64,000 nucleotides of DNA from positions 14,510,501 to 14,574,500 of the forward strand of contig NC_057761.1 of the NCBI RefSeq assembly GCF_010389155.1, given 5' to 3'. Below are positions 1-11,028 of the stretch, in pieces. Below the pieces are notes generated by a model, which was not told the DNA's origin, searched no databases, and was given only the letters and a program-made list of their open reading frames with translations. The position numbers and the translations under genes were made by a program. Position 1 is the first letter of the stretch; each line of letters opens with the position of its first letter. The stretch is from Erigeron canadensis (taxonomy: Eukaryota > Streptophyta > Magnoliopsida > Asterales > Asteraceae).

Positions 1-9
1 TTTCTAACA
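1..9 (-). repeat. First nine bases of the 3' LTR of element A
   Basis: Read on the minus strand these bases are TGTTAGAAA. They match the first nine bases of the 5' LTR of the same element (14935 downwards) and directly follow a polypurine tract. The rest of this LTR lies outside the window. Confidence 0.75.
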
Positions 10-22
10 TTCTCCCCCTTAG
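10..22 (-). other. Polypurine tract of element A
   Basis: The minus strand reads CTAAGGGGGAGAA immediately before the LTR start TGTTAGAAA. This is the expected plus-strand primer site of an LTR retrotransposon. It also shows that element A is transcribed on the minus strand. Confidence 0.75.
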
Positions 23-48
23 TGCTTGGTTGTGTGCTTGATAGTCCA

Positions 49-1008
49 TCATCTCTTCCTTTGTTGTCTTCTTCTTTTGTTTGCTCGCCTTTGCTTGTTC
101 TTTTTCTTCATATATCTTTGAGCAGCATTTGATGTTGAAGGCTTGTCAATCTTTGAACTCCAGAATGCTCTTTTCTTGTAACTATTCCAAGTGTCTTTCC
201 AAAACTTCTTGGGGATGAAATGCCAGTTATCACCTTCAGGACGTTCATCTGGCAACCTGATGTTATCTTGGAAATTCACTGGTGGAATGTTATGAGGACC
301 ATGTTTGTGACTAGGATTCCAAAGAACCCATGAACCTGTCTCGGTATGTCTTATTCCTTCTTGAGCCTTGGAAGTTCTTGAAACAATGAGATCTCTTATT
401 CTTTGACGCATCTCAAGAACAGCTTTGATACGTCTAATATGATTTCTTCTCTGAGACTTGATGTTATCATCTTCTTCATCATCAGAATCTTCATCCAATG
501 CACTTAGAATAGATAGACAGTAGTTCAAAGTACCATCAGAATACTTGGGAAAATATGAGACACGAATAAAGATCTTTCTCTTCAGTCGATTAATGAAGAC
601 AAACCCATCCAAGTCTTCAATCACATCTCCATTCTGAAAAGAATCTAGCTCATAACCTCCAGCTCTTCGGTTTGGTCTTGTGAGATTAATTCTGCTAGTC
701 CTTCTTTCTAAACCAATCTGAAAGTCATTGAATTGGTAAAATCTGATTAAGGCTTGAATGTGGCTTTTCAATGCTTCATATGCTTGAAGTTGATCAGGAG
801 TCTTGATTATCAGGTATGCATATTGATTGTAGAGGAAAAGGATGTCTGAGATCTTCAAGTGTTGAAATGATTCTTCTTGTACAACATAAATGTTACCATC
901 TGCTCGGTGAACTTTAAATCGAATAAGTCTTATGTTGTTAGCTTTCAAGGGAACAAACAGCTCTAGCACTCTTGTGATTGGTCTTTCAAATTGCCTATAC
1001 GGGTTCAT
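49..1008 (-). pseudogene. C-terminal part of the giant third ORF of element A
   Basis: This 319-codon open stretch continues the third ORF of element A. It overlaps the preceding 187-codon stretch by 14 nt in a different frame, so a frameshift or an unusual junction lies near base 1000. The product is basic at its C-terminus (Lys/Arg-rich last 20 residues) and has an acidic Asp/Glu run in the middle (about residues 172-181). I know of no enzymatic domain in it. By position it corresponds to the envelope-like third ORF of Sireviruses, whose function is unknown. The stop codon lies about 27 bases from the polypurine tract. Confidence 0.6.
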
Positions 1009-1543
1009 CTCTTGCAGAACTTACTGCATTCATCAACTCCATGTAAGCATCTCTTTGATCTTTATGTCTAAACAAAAAAAATGCTCTCAATCGATTCAAA
1101 GTCATGTTTAATCTTTCATCTGGTGAGCAATAAATTTGGAAAGCTCTTTCTTCAAGATATCTTGCTTTGCACACAATTTCTTCAGGTTTGGTACTCAAAT
1201 CCAAGATCTGCTCATAGTTCTCAGCGAAATAACCTTCATTGATCTGCCAAAGTCTACTTCTTGAAATTCTTGGATGTCTGACTCCTTGTGCAAGCTCACT
1301 TGGAGTCTCAAGATTATCAGTATCTCTCAAATGATAGACAAGTTCTTCAAAAATGTCTTTTCCATATTTTTCTTGCTGAGATTGTGGAATGGCTTCACCT
1401 GTTGGAGCATTATCAGGATCACTTGAATCAGATGAATCAGACTCAGCATCTTCTGGTTGAAACGGATCAGGATCACTTGAAATGTGTCTGACCAACGGAT
1501 CAAAATCAATTTCTTCAATAATGTGAAATGTGTCTGACAAGTG
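995..1543 (-). pseudogene. Middle part of the third ORF of element A
   Basis: The minus-strand frame is open to the solo LTR inserted at 1544. The apparent start codon at 1558 and the first five codons come from that LTR, so this is not a real gene start. The upstream half continues beyond the insert at 5776. Removing the insert and one duplication leaves the two halves one base out of frame, so a small indel has also occurred. A local duplication is visible: TCAGACACATTTCA appears twice, about 45 bases apart, next to the insertion. The product is Ser/Asp/Glu-rich and otherwise unrecognised. Confidence 0.6.
1539..1543. repeat. Target duplication AAGTG, left copy
   Basis: AAGTG precedes the LTR terminus TGTGACAACCC and recurs at 5776-5780 after the other terminus. 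A 5-bp duplication is usual for LTR-element integration. Confidence 0.85.
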
Positions 1544-4500
1544 TGTGACAACCCTCATTTTCCGACTAAGACAACATACTTATATTTATCTAGGTATCTA
1601 TCCCTAGAGGTTCGTTAGGGAAATTGACCTTCTAGACATTTAGGCAAATTCACAATTGCTCTCTAGTACGGTGAAATGCCTTAAAAATGCCATAAACAAT
1701 AACTAAAATCATTCGAGATAATCTCAAGCAATAAACTAGTTTTAAATGAACTTCATAAAATACCTTTGAACAAAAATTTTATTGTTAATCAATTAAGTTA
1801 TATAAACAATAATGTAAGACTCACAAGTTGAGATAACAATCAAAATCCCTATAAATTGTCCAACAAATTAAACACCAAACCAAATTTAAGTAAATATGGC
1901 CATGAAAATAAAAATTTCTATCTCGAAAATATTTGTAAGTTATATGTACATAAAGTGCTTAAATAATGAGTAAGTATATATATGCTTAAAAATAAATACA
2001 AGTTTACAACTAATAGCTTATGTAACCAACTAAAAATACAAGAATATATCCATACATACATATATACATGACATATACATACATTTATATATTTTTTAAC
2101 CAAAACAACTAATACCTACATTTAACTAACATAACACTTACAAAATAAATACCCACTTAACCTATACTTACACTATAATATATACACTACTTTTATACAA
2201 AAAAAAAAGAGAAAACCCTTCCCTCTCCCCCTCTTTGGCCGTCCCCCATCACACCCACACACACACATACCATTTGAAATTTTTCATGCTTTCTTTTAGT
2301 CTTGGAACTCTCTTTTTCTCTCTCACTTTCTCCCACTCTTCCACACACATTCAACCACTTTCTCCCCTCAAAAATTCTGCACTTTTCTCTCCTCCTTTTC
2401 TTCTCATTTTCGGTTCATACAACAAACTATAGAGCTCAAAAATCTTAAGTAAATCAACTATAATAATAAGGGTTCATGCTAGATCATTCAAGGGTGTGTT
2501 AAAGCAAGCTAAGGAGTCCATTTTGGGGTCATATGGTCGTGGGTTTGGCTGTCCAAAACAGCCTCCATTTTGAGTTCATCAAGGGTATAACTCATCATCT
2601 TTTTGTTTAATCTATCTTATTTTTGTATATATTAAAAGTTCTTTATCAAAAACCATATTTTTCTTTGATTCTCCTCTTGAAAACACACTTAATGAGGGCA
2701 TGTTGATAGAATCTTTCCTTTCATGTCATTGCATGTCAAGATCTAGAGGAAAAATTCAAGGATTCGACTCAAATAAGACCCAAAAGTGATGGTTCATGAG
2801 AAAGCTTTCAAATTTGTTGATAGATCTCTACAAAATCGATTTTTGTTGATAAGGATGAAGATTATTTTCTGTGATTTTTCATAAATAAACTTATTTTTAT
2901 GTTGTATGAAAGATTTGTCAAGAGATTTGTTCATAAAATGGTTAGATGGTCACATGCAATCACATTTTTGGATGATATTTGCAAGAACTAAGTTTATTGA
3001 TTTTGTCGGGTAAAAGTTCAAGTATGAATGATGTGTGTTGATATTAAAATTAGTTGAAATCTGCATATTTGATGTTAAGGAACACAAAATAAATTAATAA
3101 TCTTGTTAGTGGTAATTTAGAGGCTAAAGCAAGCAACAAACACTATTGGTGAGTTGATATAATCAAGAAGAATTCTGACATAAATAATCGTTTCACTTGG
3201 GACGGATAAACTGAGCATTTCTAGACATTTTCAAACAAAACTTTCAAAATAAAAGTTGTAGATAAATGAGTTAAGTTTAATCTCCAACTGGAATTACTCA
3301 AAAATACTGAACCAAATAAAGATATGATTTTTCTACTCAAACTGGTCAAAACTGTAATTTGTCTGAATATTTTATGAACTTTAACAATTTTTATCTCCTA
3401 ATCCATAAGGTTCCAGGAGATCATACTTGGTGGAAAGTAATTTCAATGTGCCGTGAACTTAAAATAAAATCATGGGATTTTTCTAACAATCAGAACATCA
3501 AGAACTTTTATAAAACTTCTGATGTTGCAAGCAGTGCCTATTCGGGATAGTTTGTGTTTGGATAATTTTTAAGGACACCAAACATCATCTAAAAATTCAC
3601 CAAAAATTTACAAAAATACTAGATACATATAAGTCATTGTGTTAAAATCATGAAGGTCCAAATAATTCGTCTTGACCCCAAAATAGTAGCTAACATTTCT
3701 TAAAAATGAAGTATAAAACAGAAAATTTGTAAGTAATCTTATAAATGGCATAATGGGCTATGTAATGAACTAAGAACCATAATGGGCTAACCCGGCCCAA
3801 ATAATGAACCCATAAGGAACACAAATCAGTAGGCCCACTTGGCCCAACAAGCCTTATAGCCCAATAACCACTATGACCCATTATGCAACTAACCCAAATA
3901 AGGTAAAGCCCAATAACTAATGTAAGCCCAAAACATTTAAAATTCCATGACACCTAAGGCCCAATTGATAATGGCCCATAACACTTAAACGAATTTCATG
4001 AGATAAGTGTAATCAAAATAAAACAAAGATAATTAAGTGAGATTGACGTAAGTAATTATGTTAACCAAGATATATATTGATATCACAAATGTTAATTCAC
4101 GCTAAAATCGGTTACACAACAAATGATGGATAAGGATAACATAACTTAATAAGATATTTCTACATGATGACCTAAGGTGCCAAGTGAAACCACAAATGAA
4201 GCCAAGTTACTAAAAATCTAACAACTTATAACTACGCATGTCATTAAAGTAACCTTTTACACCATCAATCGCTACAACCAAAACAATGCGAATGTTGGCA
4301 ATATACTGGATTCCACAGTTGATAGCAACATAATGAAAGTGGCATTTCTAAGTGATGGCTTAAGATAGGAACTTACGTGTATTAGTCCTATCGTAGGGAT
4401 AGTCTTGGCTTTCAAATGTGATTGAGAAACGTGACGGATGTATGATGGAGAGATTGATGGGAAGTACCCATTATGGATAAGTGAATATAATATGCGGCAT

Positions 4501-5775
4501 ATCAAGGTGAGTCATAGCCCCCTTTCAAACTCTTTTATGTGTTTTACTTTCGGGGTGAAAAGCATGATAAATGAAACTACTTTCTATATATGCAATGTTT
4601 CTTGAAAGAGAGTTTGTTATATGAAATGATTCTTGATATATGAGTATGAAATGATAATAAAGGATTTATGTGATGAGCTTGAGTTCTGTCAAACCGCGGC
4701 GTTCGGTACACTACTATTTACTCCGAAAGTGGAGGCCTGTAGTTAGTTAGTTGAGCAACTAGGTTTCGTCCGCCCACCCAAAGCGTACCGTTGGAAGGTT
4801 GGTTGCCTTCGTGACAACCTCCACTTCTAGTCTGGCCCCCGGGTGTTCTAACTACCTAAAGAAAATCGGGCGTCTCCATGGCACGACCCATTATCATTAT
4901 TGTCATTATTATTACGGCACTTGATTGACAGCTTGTGCTATGAATTGAATTATTGGATTGTAATCAGACTTGAATAAAATGGTAGTAGTAGTCGCTCAAG
5001 CATTTACTCATCTAAGAAAATGAAATTAGACCCTTGTGGTCATATGACAAGGATTTATTTACATGGGTTAAAATTGAGTTGAACAAACGATTATCAAAGG
5101 AGGAATTGGAAATATTCATTGAAATTGGTGATATTGAAATGATTTTGGTAATCGAATGATTTTGGTATGATATACGATTAATCGATTTATATACTTTTTC
5201 TCTCATGATGATTTGACAAATGAGAACCTGAAATTTTACTATAGATTCTCCAAGTCTTGATATGACATTATGGTATTTGGAAACTTGATAACATGATATG
5301 AAAATTTTGTCGATCATATGGTTTGGATATTTCGAAATGTAATAGTAATCAGTTTTTCTAAGTATTAAAACGGTGATGTACCAAGATTTATATAGAAACC
5401 TATGCACTCACCAACTACGTTTTCGTAATTGACACTTTTTCTTCATGCTTTTCAGGAAATAAGCTTAAGCATTGAGGATTTATATGCTTCATGAATATTT
5501 GCATTGCCCTTTGGAGTCAAAGATCAAACCTTGTGATAGGCAATGGAATCCGCCTTGATCATTGTAGTACACTACTTCATGTGTTTGTTATTTATTTCGT
5601 GAACTTAATATTCAAGTACGGTGGACGCATTTTTACTTGGAAATTGGTTCACATGCTTGTACAACTGTAAATTCGTTTATCAAATGAAACTATGGCGAAT
5701 GTTATTTATAATCCTTTGTTTTGGATACTCGACTTTCTGTACATCTCATTGTTCCGCCTTAGTTGGGGTGTTACA
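1544..5775 (-). mobile_element. 4.2-kb gypsy-type solo LTR inside element A
   Basis: The insert is bounded by AAGTG on both sides. It starts TGTGACAACCC and ends GGGTGTTACA on the plus strand, so on the minus strand it begins TGTAACACCCC and ends CA. It has no internal domain, no primer site and no long coding ORF; the 131-aa open stretch near 5012-5407 resembles nothing. I read it as a solo LTR left by recombination between two LTRs. The TGTAACACCC start is shared with gypsy element G in this window. Notable contents are a C-rich microsatellite-like stretch near 2215-2270, ten TGGGCY boxes at 3754-3978, and a GC-richer block near 4690-4890. Confidence 0.85.
3754..3978. promoter_or_regulatory. 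Cluster of ten TGGGCY (site II type) boxes in the solo LTR
   Basis: TGGGCC/TGGGCT or their complements start at 3754, 3783, 3794, 3832, 3841, 3858, 3907, 3925, 3958 and 3973. TGGGCY is the site II element bound by TCP factors upstream of plant ribosomal-protein and cell-cycle genes. A regulatory role here is inferred from density only. Confidence 0.5.
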
Positions 5776-5780
5776 AAGTG
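5776..5780. repeat. Target duplication AAGTG, right copy
   Basis: Second copy of the 5-bp duplication flanking the solo LTR at 1544-5775; it lies just after the terminus GGGTGTTACA. Confidence 0.85.
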
Positions 5781-8700
5781 GGGGTAGGTCATCCGAATCT
5801 GATTCATTAACATGAGACGATGAAGCTTGAGCTTGAGTTTGATCTTGATTTATTTGATCTTGAACATTTTCTTCTTGACCAACTTTATTTTGAGTTTCAT
5901 GACTCTCTCTGATATTTCTAATATTCTCCCACTCGGGTTGATCATCAGGATCTTGATCATCCCGACTCCTTGAGATATCAGCCAGTCGACATTGTTGGTC
6001 AAGTTCTCTGATTCTTTTCTGAAGAGCTTCAACTTCTGCTCTATTCTCTTGTTGAGTACCTTGAAATGATATGTATGCAAGGAGTGATTGAAAAATTGAT
6101 CGTTTGTGGGAAGTGAGATTTGGTTCTTTGGATCTCAACCGATGCATGAGTGCAACAATAAGAGTATCGGTTGATAGACCACTGGTGGCAATTCGTCTTG
6201 GTGAGCAATCACTTAAGTATTCGGCTGAATCAGAAGATTCGGAAGAAGAACTGGAAGAATGATGTGGTGAATTTGGATCGGGGAAGGATAGAGTAATTGG
6301 TGTTGTTGTTGTTGTCGGTGAAACAGTTGGAATTATTGTTGTTGTTTGAATTGTTGTTGATGAAATTGTTGTTGTTTGAATAGTCGATGGTGTTGGTGTT
6401 ACACGGGGTGGTATTGAAGATGCTACTGGAGTACCAATGCGTAAAGCACCTCCAGTACGCAATCTCGGTGATCGTGAACTTGTTTGTGAAGCGGGAAGTT
6501 TTCCGGTGATAATGTTTCTTGAAACAAGTAGCTCACTCCTTTGTCCTTCGACAATACCTTCAACAAGCTGAGTAAGTAATCGTTGAGCTTCAGTCGGTAA
6601 TTGAATATCAGAAACTGACACATCAGTAGTCTCAAGTGATTCTACTGAGTGACCCGAAGACATCATTACTGTCTCAGGATTTCCTGTTGGTTCAAAAGTA
6701 TGAACAACAGTTGATGATTCGGCTTCACAACCAGAATCCTTAGGGAAATGAAGGTAAATAACTCCGGAGTCACTTAGACTTACCGTTAAGCCTAAAGCAC
6801 GAAGAGCTGACGCAACAGATTGAGCTCGAAGGAACTCAGATTGTCGCACAACTGTTCTAGCTGGCGTAATACTAACAATGGAAGGACTTCCAAACAATCC
6901 TCGAGAGGGCACAATAGCCAATCTCTCTATGTTTGTTCCGGCAGCATCACGTAGATCTACAAATGCTATCACAATTGGTGTCCTAAGGGGGGTACTAGAC
7001 ACACGTGCAGAAATGAAGTTCAAGAGAGGAGCAGGTGTCTCTTGTGATTCAACATTCACAGACTCTGAAGGAGAATGGAATGGAGTACGTGGATTTTGCT
7101 CATGCAGAAATGAGACGTCAGTCTGTTGAGAGACTTCCAAATGGCTTGCGGAGGTTTGACCATGCGAGAGTTGGGACCTCTCGTCTTCTATCCTAGGGCG
7201 AACCCGGCGTTGAAAAACGTTTGTAACTAAATGGAGGCCAACGTTTTCTTTTTGCCTTTCACCTAGCCCTAACCTCTCATCCTCTCTGGTATTTTCAACC
7301 CCTCCCTCATTTTCTCCTTGTCCCTCCGGGATGTCCGTGACATCATCTGCAAACATATTTGCATCATCAGAATCTGATTCATCAACACTTGAATCTTTTG
7401 CATCTTCTTGTTCGGTTGTTTGAAATCGATCATACTCAAATCGAGATCTCTTGAAAGTTTTGCGAATGTTTACAGGAATTGATTTCTTTTGGCCTTGAAA
7501 ATATGTCGGTGGAGGAGATCGAGGAAATGATGATGATGAATGAATTTGTGATAAAACGGTTTGAGATTGAGTTTGTTCCATGGTTGGGGGTACTGGAGAA
7601 ATGATTTCTGGAAGTGGTGAAGATTGATGAACAAGTGTTTGAGGTGTTTGAGATGATTTTGGTGAAGATGAAGATGTTGATCTTTGAGGTGATGGTGTTT
7701 TTGGTGATTGTGATCGATGTAAAATTGTAGTTTTGGGAGGTAGAGATCTGATTGGCTTAGGAGACCCTGACACAGAGATTGTTTCCTTAGAAGATGTGGG
7801 TGAAGAAGGTTCAGCTGGAGCTTTTCTCTTGAGTTTCTTCGATGAACTCCCCTTCTTCTTCTTTTGATGTACTTTCTTACTCAACTTTAAAACAAACATT
7901 TCTCCCTTCAATTTCCTTTTCTTTAACTTACTAGAACTGGATTCACCCTCACTCTCTTTTCTTTTTCTCTTTGACCCCTCACTTGGTGACCTATGCACAA
8001 CTTGGGTAGGAACCGGGAGGCTTTCCGGTCCCAGAGCTGTTCTAATCCAGTCCAGATAAGCTATCTTATCATTATCAGAATCAGAAACCAAATCCAACAA
8101 ATGTGATGGAATCAAGTATGTATAACTTGCAATTCCAGAATCTCTAACATACTTGTACTGATGAATTTTAACTCGGGTATCATCTTGAAGCCTTGGAATG
8201 CTCTTTTCATGTCTGACTGCAGCGCATACAAGTACTGTCAGAAATCTTATAAATGGAATATACTTCTTGGGTGCTGAGACTTTGCCATTAACCAATACTA
8301 TCAATTGGTCCCACAGAAGTTGAGCGATATCGTAATGTCCATCAAAGACAAGACCATAGAAGATATGCAACATAGGCTGTGTTAGATTATCCATCCGTCT
8401 TGTGTACGGAGTCAAACAGTTGCTGAGGATGGAATATACATAATACCAGATCTTGGGTAGATTCTTCAATTTAAAGTCTCTAGTCTTGGTCAAAGGTTCT
8501 TCATACCCAAGGGAAATCAATGCAACAAACATCACATCATTGGACTCAAATGTATGAAAATCACCATGTCCATTAGAATTTGCTTCAGGGAGCATCAGAA
8601 TTCTTCTGAAGTCATCAAGATTGAACTCAAAGTCATATACTCTATTTCCAGAACTCAATTGATATTGGAAGAAGCCTTGATGACGAAGTTTAGTTGATTT

Positions 8701-8989
8701 TTGTTTGGATTTGGATCTAGAAGTAGATGGATCTTGAGGCTGAATAGAAGATATAGTTCTCCACATCTCAAAAAGGTAAACTTCAGGCAAATCTCTTTCT
8801 ACAGTAAGTACATATGAGAGTGGATGATTGTGAAGAATTCTCGGAACAATTGGGAATCCCAGAGCAACAAATGGATCAGATAAGGCTCTATTGTTTCTCA
8901 TATTGCTTGAGTTGCCAATAACAAGGATTTCTTCAATAATGCATTTAGGGCAATCTCTTCCTCATGTTCAACTTGATCTTGATGTTCCA
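5776..8989 (-). pseudogene. N-terminal two thirds of the giant third ORF of element A
   Basis: About 1040 codons are open on the minus strand from 8901. The last ten codons of the open frame (5775-5746) come from the inserted LTR. A more likely original start is the ATG at 8989, in a frame that hits TGA at about 8900; one frameshift there would join it to the long frame. Residues 1-300 look folded, with an 'F-x-F-N-L-D-D-F-R-R-I-L' segment. Residues 310-430 are Lys/Ser-rich and NLS-like. Then come long Ser/Pro/Thr- and Asp/Glu-rich regions and a Thr/Ile repeat region near residues 830-865. The N-terminal segment has the same layout as the third ORFs of elements B and C. Function unknown. Confidence 0.65.
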
Positions 8990-9287
8990 TTTTTTGTTAT
9001 TTTTCTGATTTTAAGATAGAAAACAGTTTAACGCACACATAAAGCAATTCAATTCCTCATATTTTTGTATATTTTCATATGTATATAACTTTGAAAAGAA
9101 AGTAGAATCATATAAGTACACGATATTTGATAATAGCAAGGAAGTACACAAAGGCGTTCAATTCCTCGTATTTCAAATATATTGCAATTATATGACAATA
9201 CAAAGCACTTTGTCACACCACACAAAGAAATTTTAAAAGAAGAAAGAAGAAAAAAATATTTGAAAAATTTTCTAAGTATGGAAAACT
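8990..9287 (-). other. Spacer of element A between palindrome cluster and third ORF
   Basis: AT-rich DNA without an ORF. It corresponds to the untranslated region just upstream of the third ORF. I see no splice-acceptor-like tract as clear as the one before B's third ORF. Confidence 0.5.
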
Positions 9288-10062
9288 AGGATGATCTTGA
9301 AGAAGATCGTCCTAAGGTTGAACTCAGGTAAGAAAACAAGACGATTATGGAAAAAATCGTCTGATCATTTGAAATGGTGAAAAAGTTTAAGTATGGGAAA
9401 AAAAATGGGACGATCTTGGTGAATATCGTCTTAAGGTTTGTTGTGTTGAAAGTTTAAATATGGAAAAGAAAAATGGGAAGATCTTGGTGAAGATCGTCTT
9501 AAGGTTTGTTGTGTTGAAAAGTTTAAGTATGAAAAGGAAAATGGGACGATCTTGGTGAAGATCGTCTTAAGGTAAACCTTTTAAAAACCTTTTCAAGTGA
9601 AGGATTATTGAGACGATATTGACAAGATCGTCTTGGAAATCAAGTGATAAAACACTTCACTTTTCTTTTGAAAAATTCTAATACTTAGAAATATAAATGG
9701 AAATTATGTGAATTCCAGAAAAATTGAGCATAATCTCCCCTTATATATGAAAGTATTAGTTTTGAGCAAAACCGATCTTTTACGAGATCAGTTACCCATT
9801 CAATTGACATTCAAAAAAATAATCATCAACCACACAGCGTATAGACCCTAAGGCGATCCTGACAAGATCGTCTTGGTCTTGGTCTCAGGGGTTACAAAAG
9901 AAAAAGAAAAAGAAGAAAAAAAAAATATAAGTGGAACTAAGACGGTCTTGGCAAGATCGTCTCATTTCCAAGTCGTTTTGGAACCAAGACGATCTTGGTC
10001 AAGATCGTCTCAGAACCAACCCAAACTTGAAAATAACATGACTTTGCAAAATCGTCTTAAAT
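9288..10062. repeat. Left cluster of hairpin-forming palindromes in element A
   Basis: Nine imperfect palindromes and a half-site share arms of the type AGACGATCTTG and CAAGATCGTCT around a loop of a few bases. They start near 9288, 9338, 9408, 9476, 9543, 9610, 9850, 9939 and 9986, with a half-copy near 10046. The copy at 9986-10012 has perfect 11-bp arms and a 2-base loop. Copies at 9408, 9476 and 9543 belong to a 67-68 bp tandem unit. The cluster lies between the missing pol and the third ORF. Confidence 0.85.
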
Positions 10063-11028
10063 CCAATCTCAAAACACAAGACATGTAACACAGACTAATC
10101 CATATTATCATCAAAGCATAACACAAACACTAAATTGAAACAATATAAGCAAGATATCACAACTCTAATCACAAAAATCAACAAAATTAACCTAGAAAAA
10201 TTTCGAAGATTGTCCTAGTTCATCTTCTACACAAGAACAGAGGTTGCCATTTTTGAAATTTCAAAATCACACATTTAGGCATTTCAACATGTAAAAATCA
10301 TACACACATAGCCTAAACTTGCTTCTAAATCATTCCAAAATCACAGAATCAATAACAGACGCAAATAATTCGAATAAAATTGATAAAATAAGATCTACAT
10401 TCAAGTTTGAATTCTTACTTGAAGATGGAATTATCTGTCAATGACAATATGGAATGAAATGATCAGCTCGAAAATAGCAACAAAACCCTTAACTTGTTTT
10501 AATGATCAAAACTATTGTTGATTTGAAGTGATTTGAAGTGATTTTGATTTGAAGTGATTTTAATGATGAAAATGGGCTCTAAGTAACAAACCACAAAACA
10601 AAACAAATAATAAACAACTAATCAAAACAAGTTTTATTAATGATTTTTGATTTTATCATTTTTATGGATTTTTCATTTTTCAATTTTTATTTGTTTTTCT
10701 AGAATTATCAATAAGTTTCTCTTCAAGTAGTGCAAATACACAAACTCCCCCTATATACATGAATTATCCTTTTTCTCCCCCTCAAACATTGCATGATATT
10801 TAAGCACATTGCACATAAAGATAGCATGAATGTTTGATAGATAATAAATGAAAGAGAAAGAGATGAAGGATTTGTACAAAAAATGTAGAGGCAAGTAAGT
10901 GCATTGGTAATGAGCACTTATTATTCAAGATTGTTTCTTTGAAAAGAAACTTATTCCAAGATCATGTGTTGAACAGCATCAAAGATTGGAATGTTAAACA
11001 CAGGCCTTTATTACCTGCAAAAACACAA
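10063..11028 (-). other. Post-gag spacer of element A with internal polypurine tracts; pol absent
   Basis: On the minus strand gag ends at 11029 and no pol follows. Two polypurine-like tracts, GAGGGGGAGAA (complement of 10775-10785) and TAGGGGGAGTTTG (complement of about 10742-10754), resemble the true tract at 10-22. Element C has one in the same relative place, just after pol. In A it therefore seems that pol was removed almost exactly between the gag end and this tract. Confidence 0.6.

Noticed and set aside
2215..2432. 65-codon plus-strand open stretch with a hydrophobic, Ser/Phe-rich product
   Set aside because: It translates the C/T-rich low-complexity stretch of the solo LTR.
5012..5407. 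131-codon open stretch in the solo LTR
   Set aside because: No similarity to any family, low-complexity Ile/Ser-rich product, and located inside an LTR.
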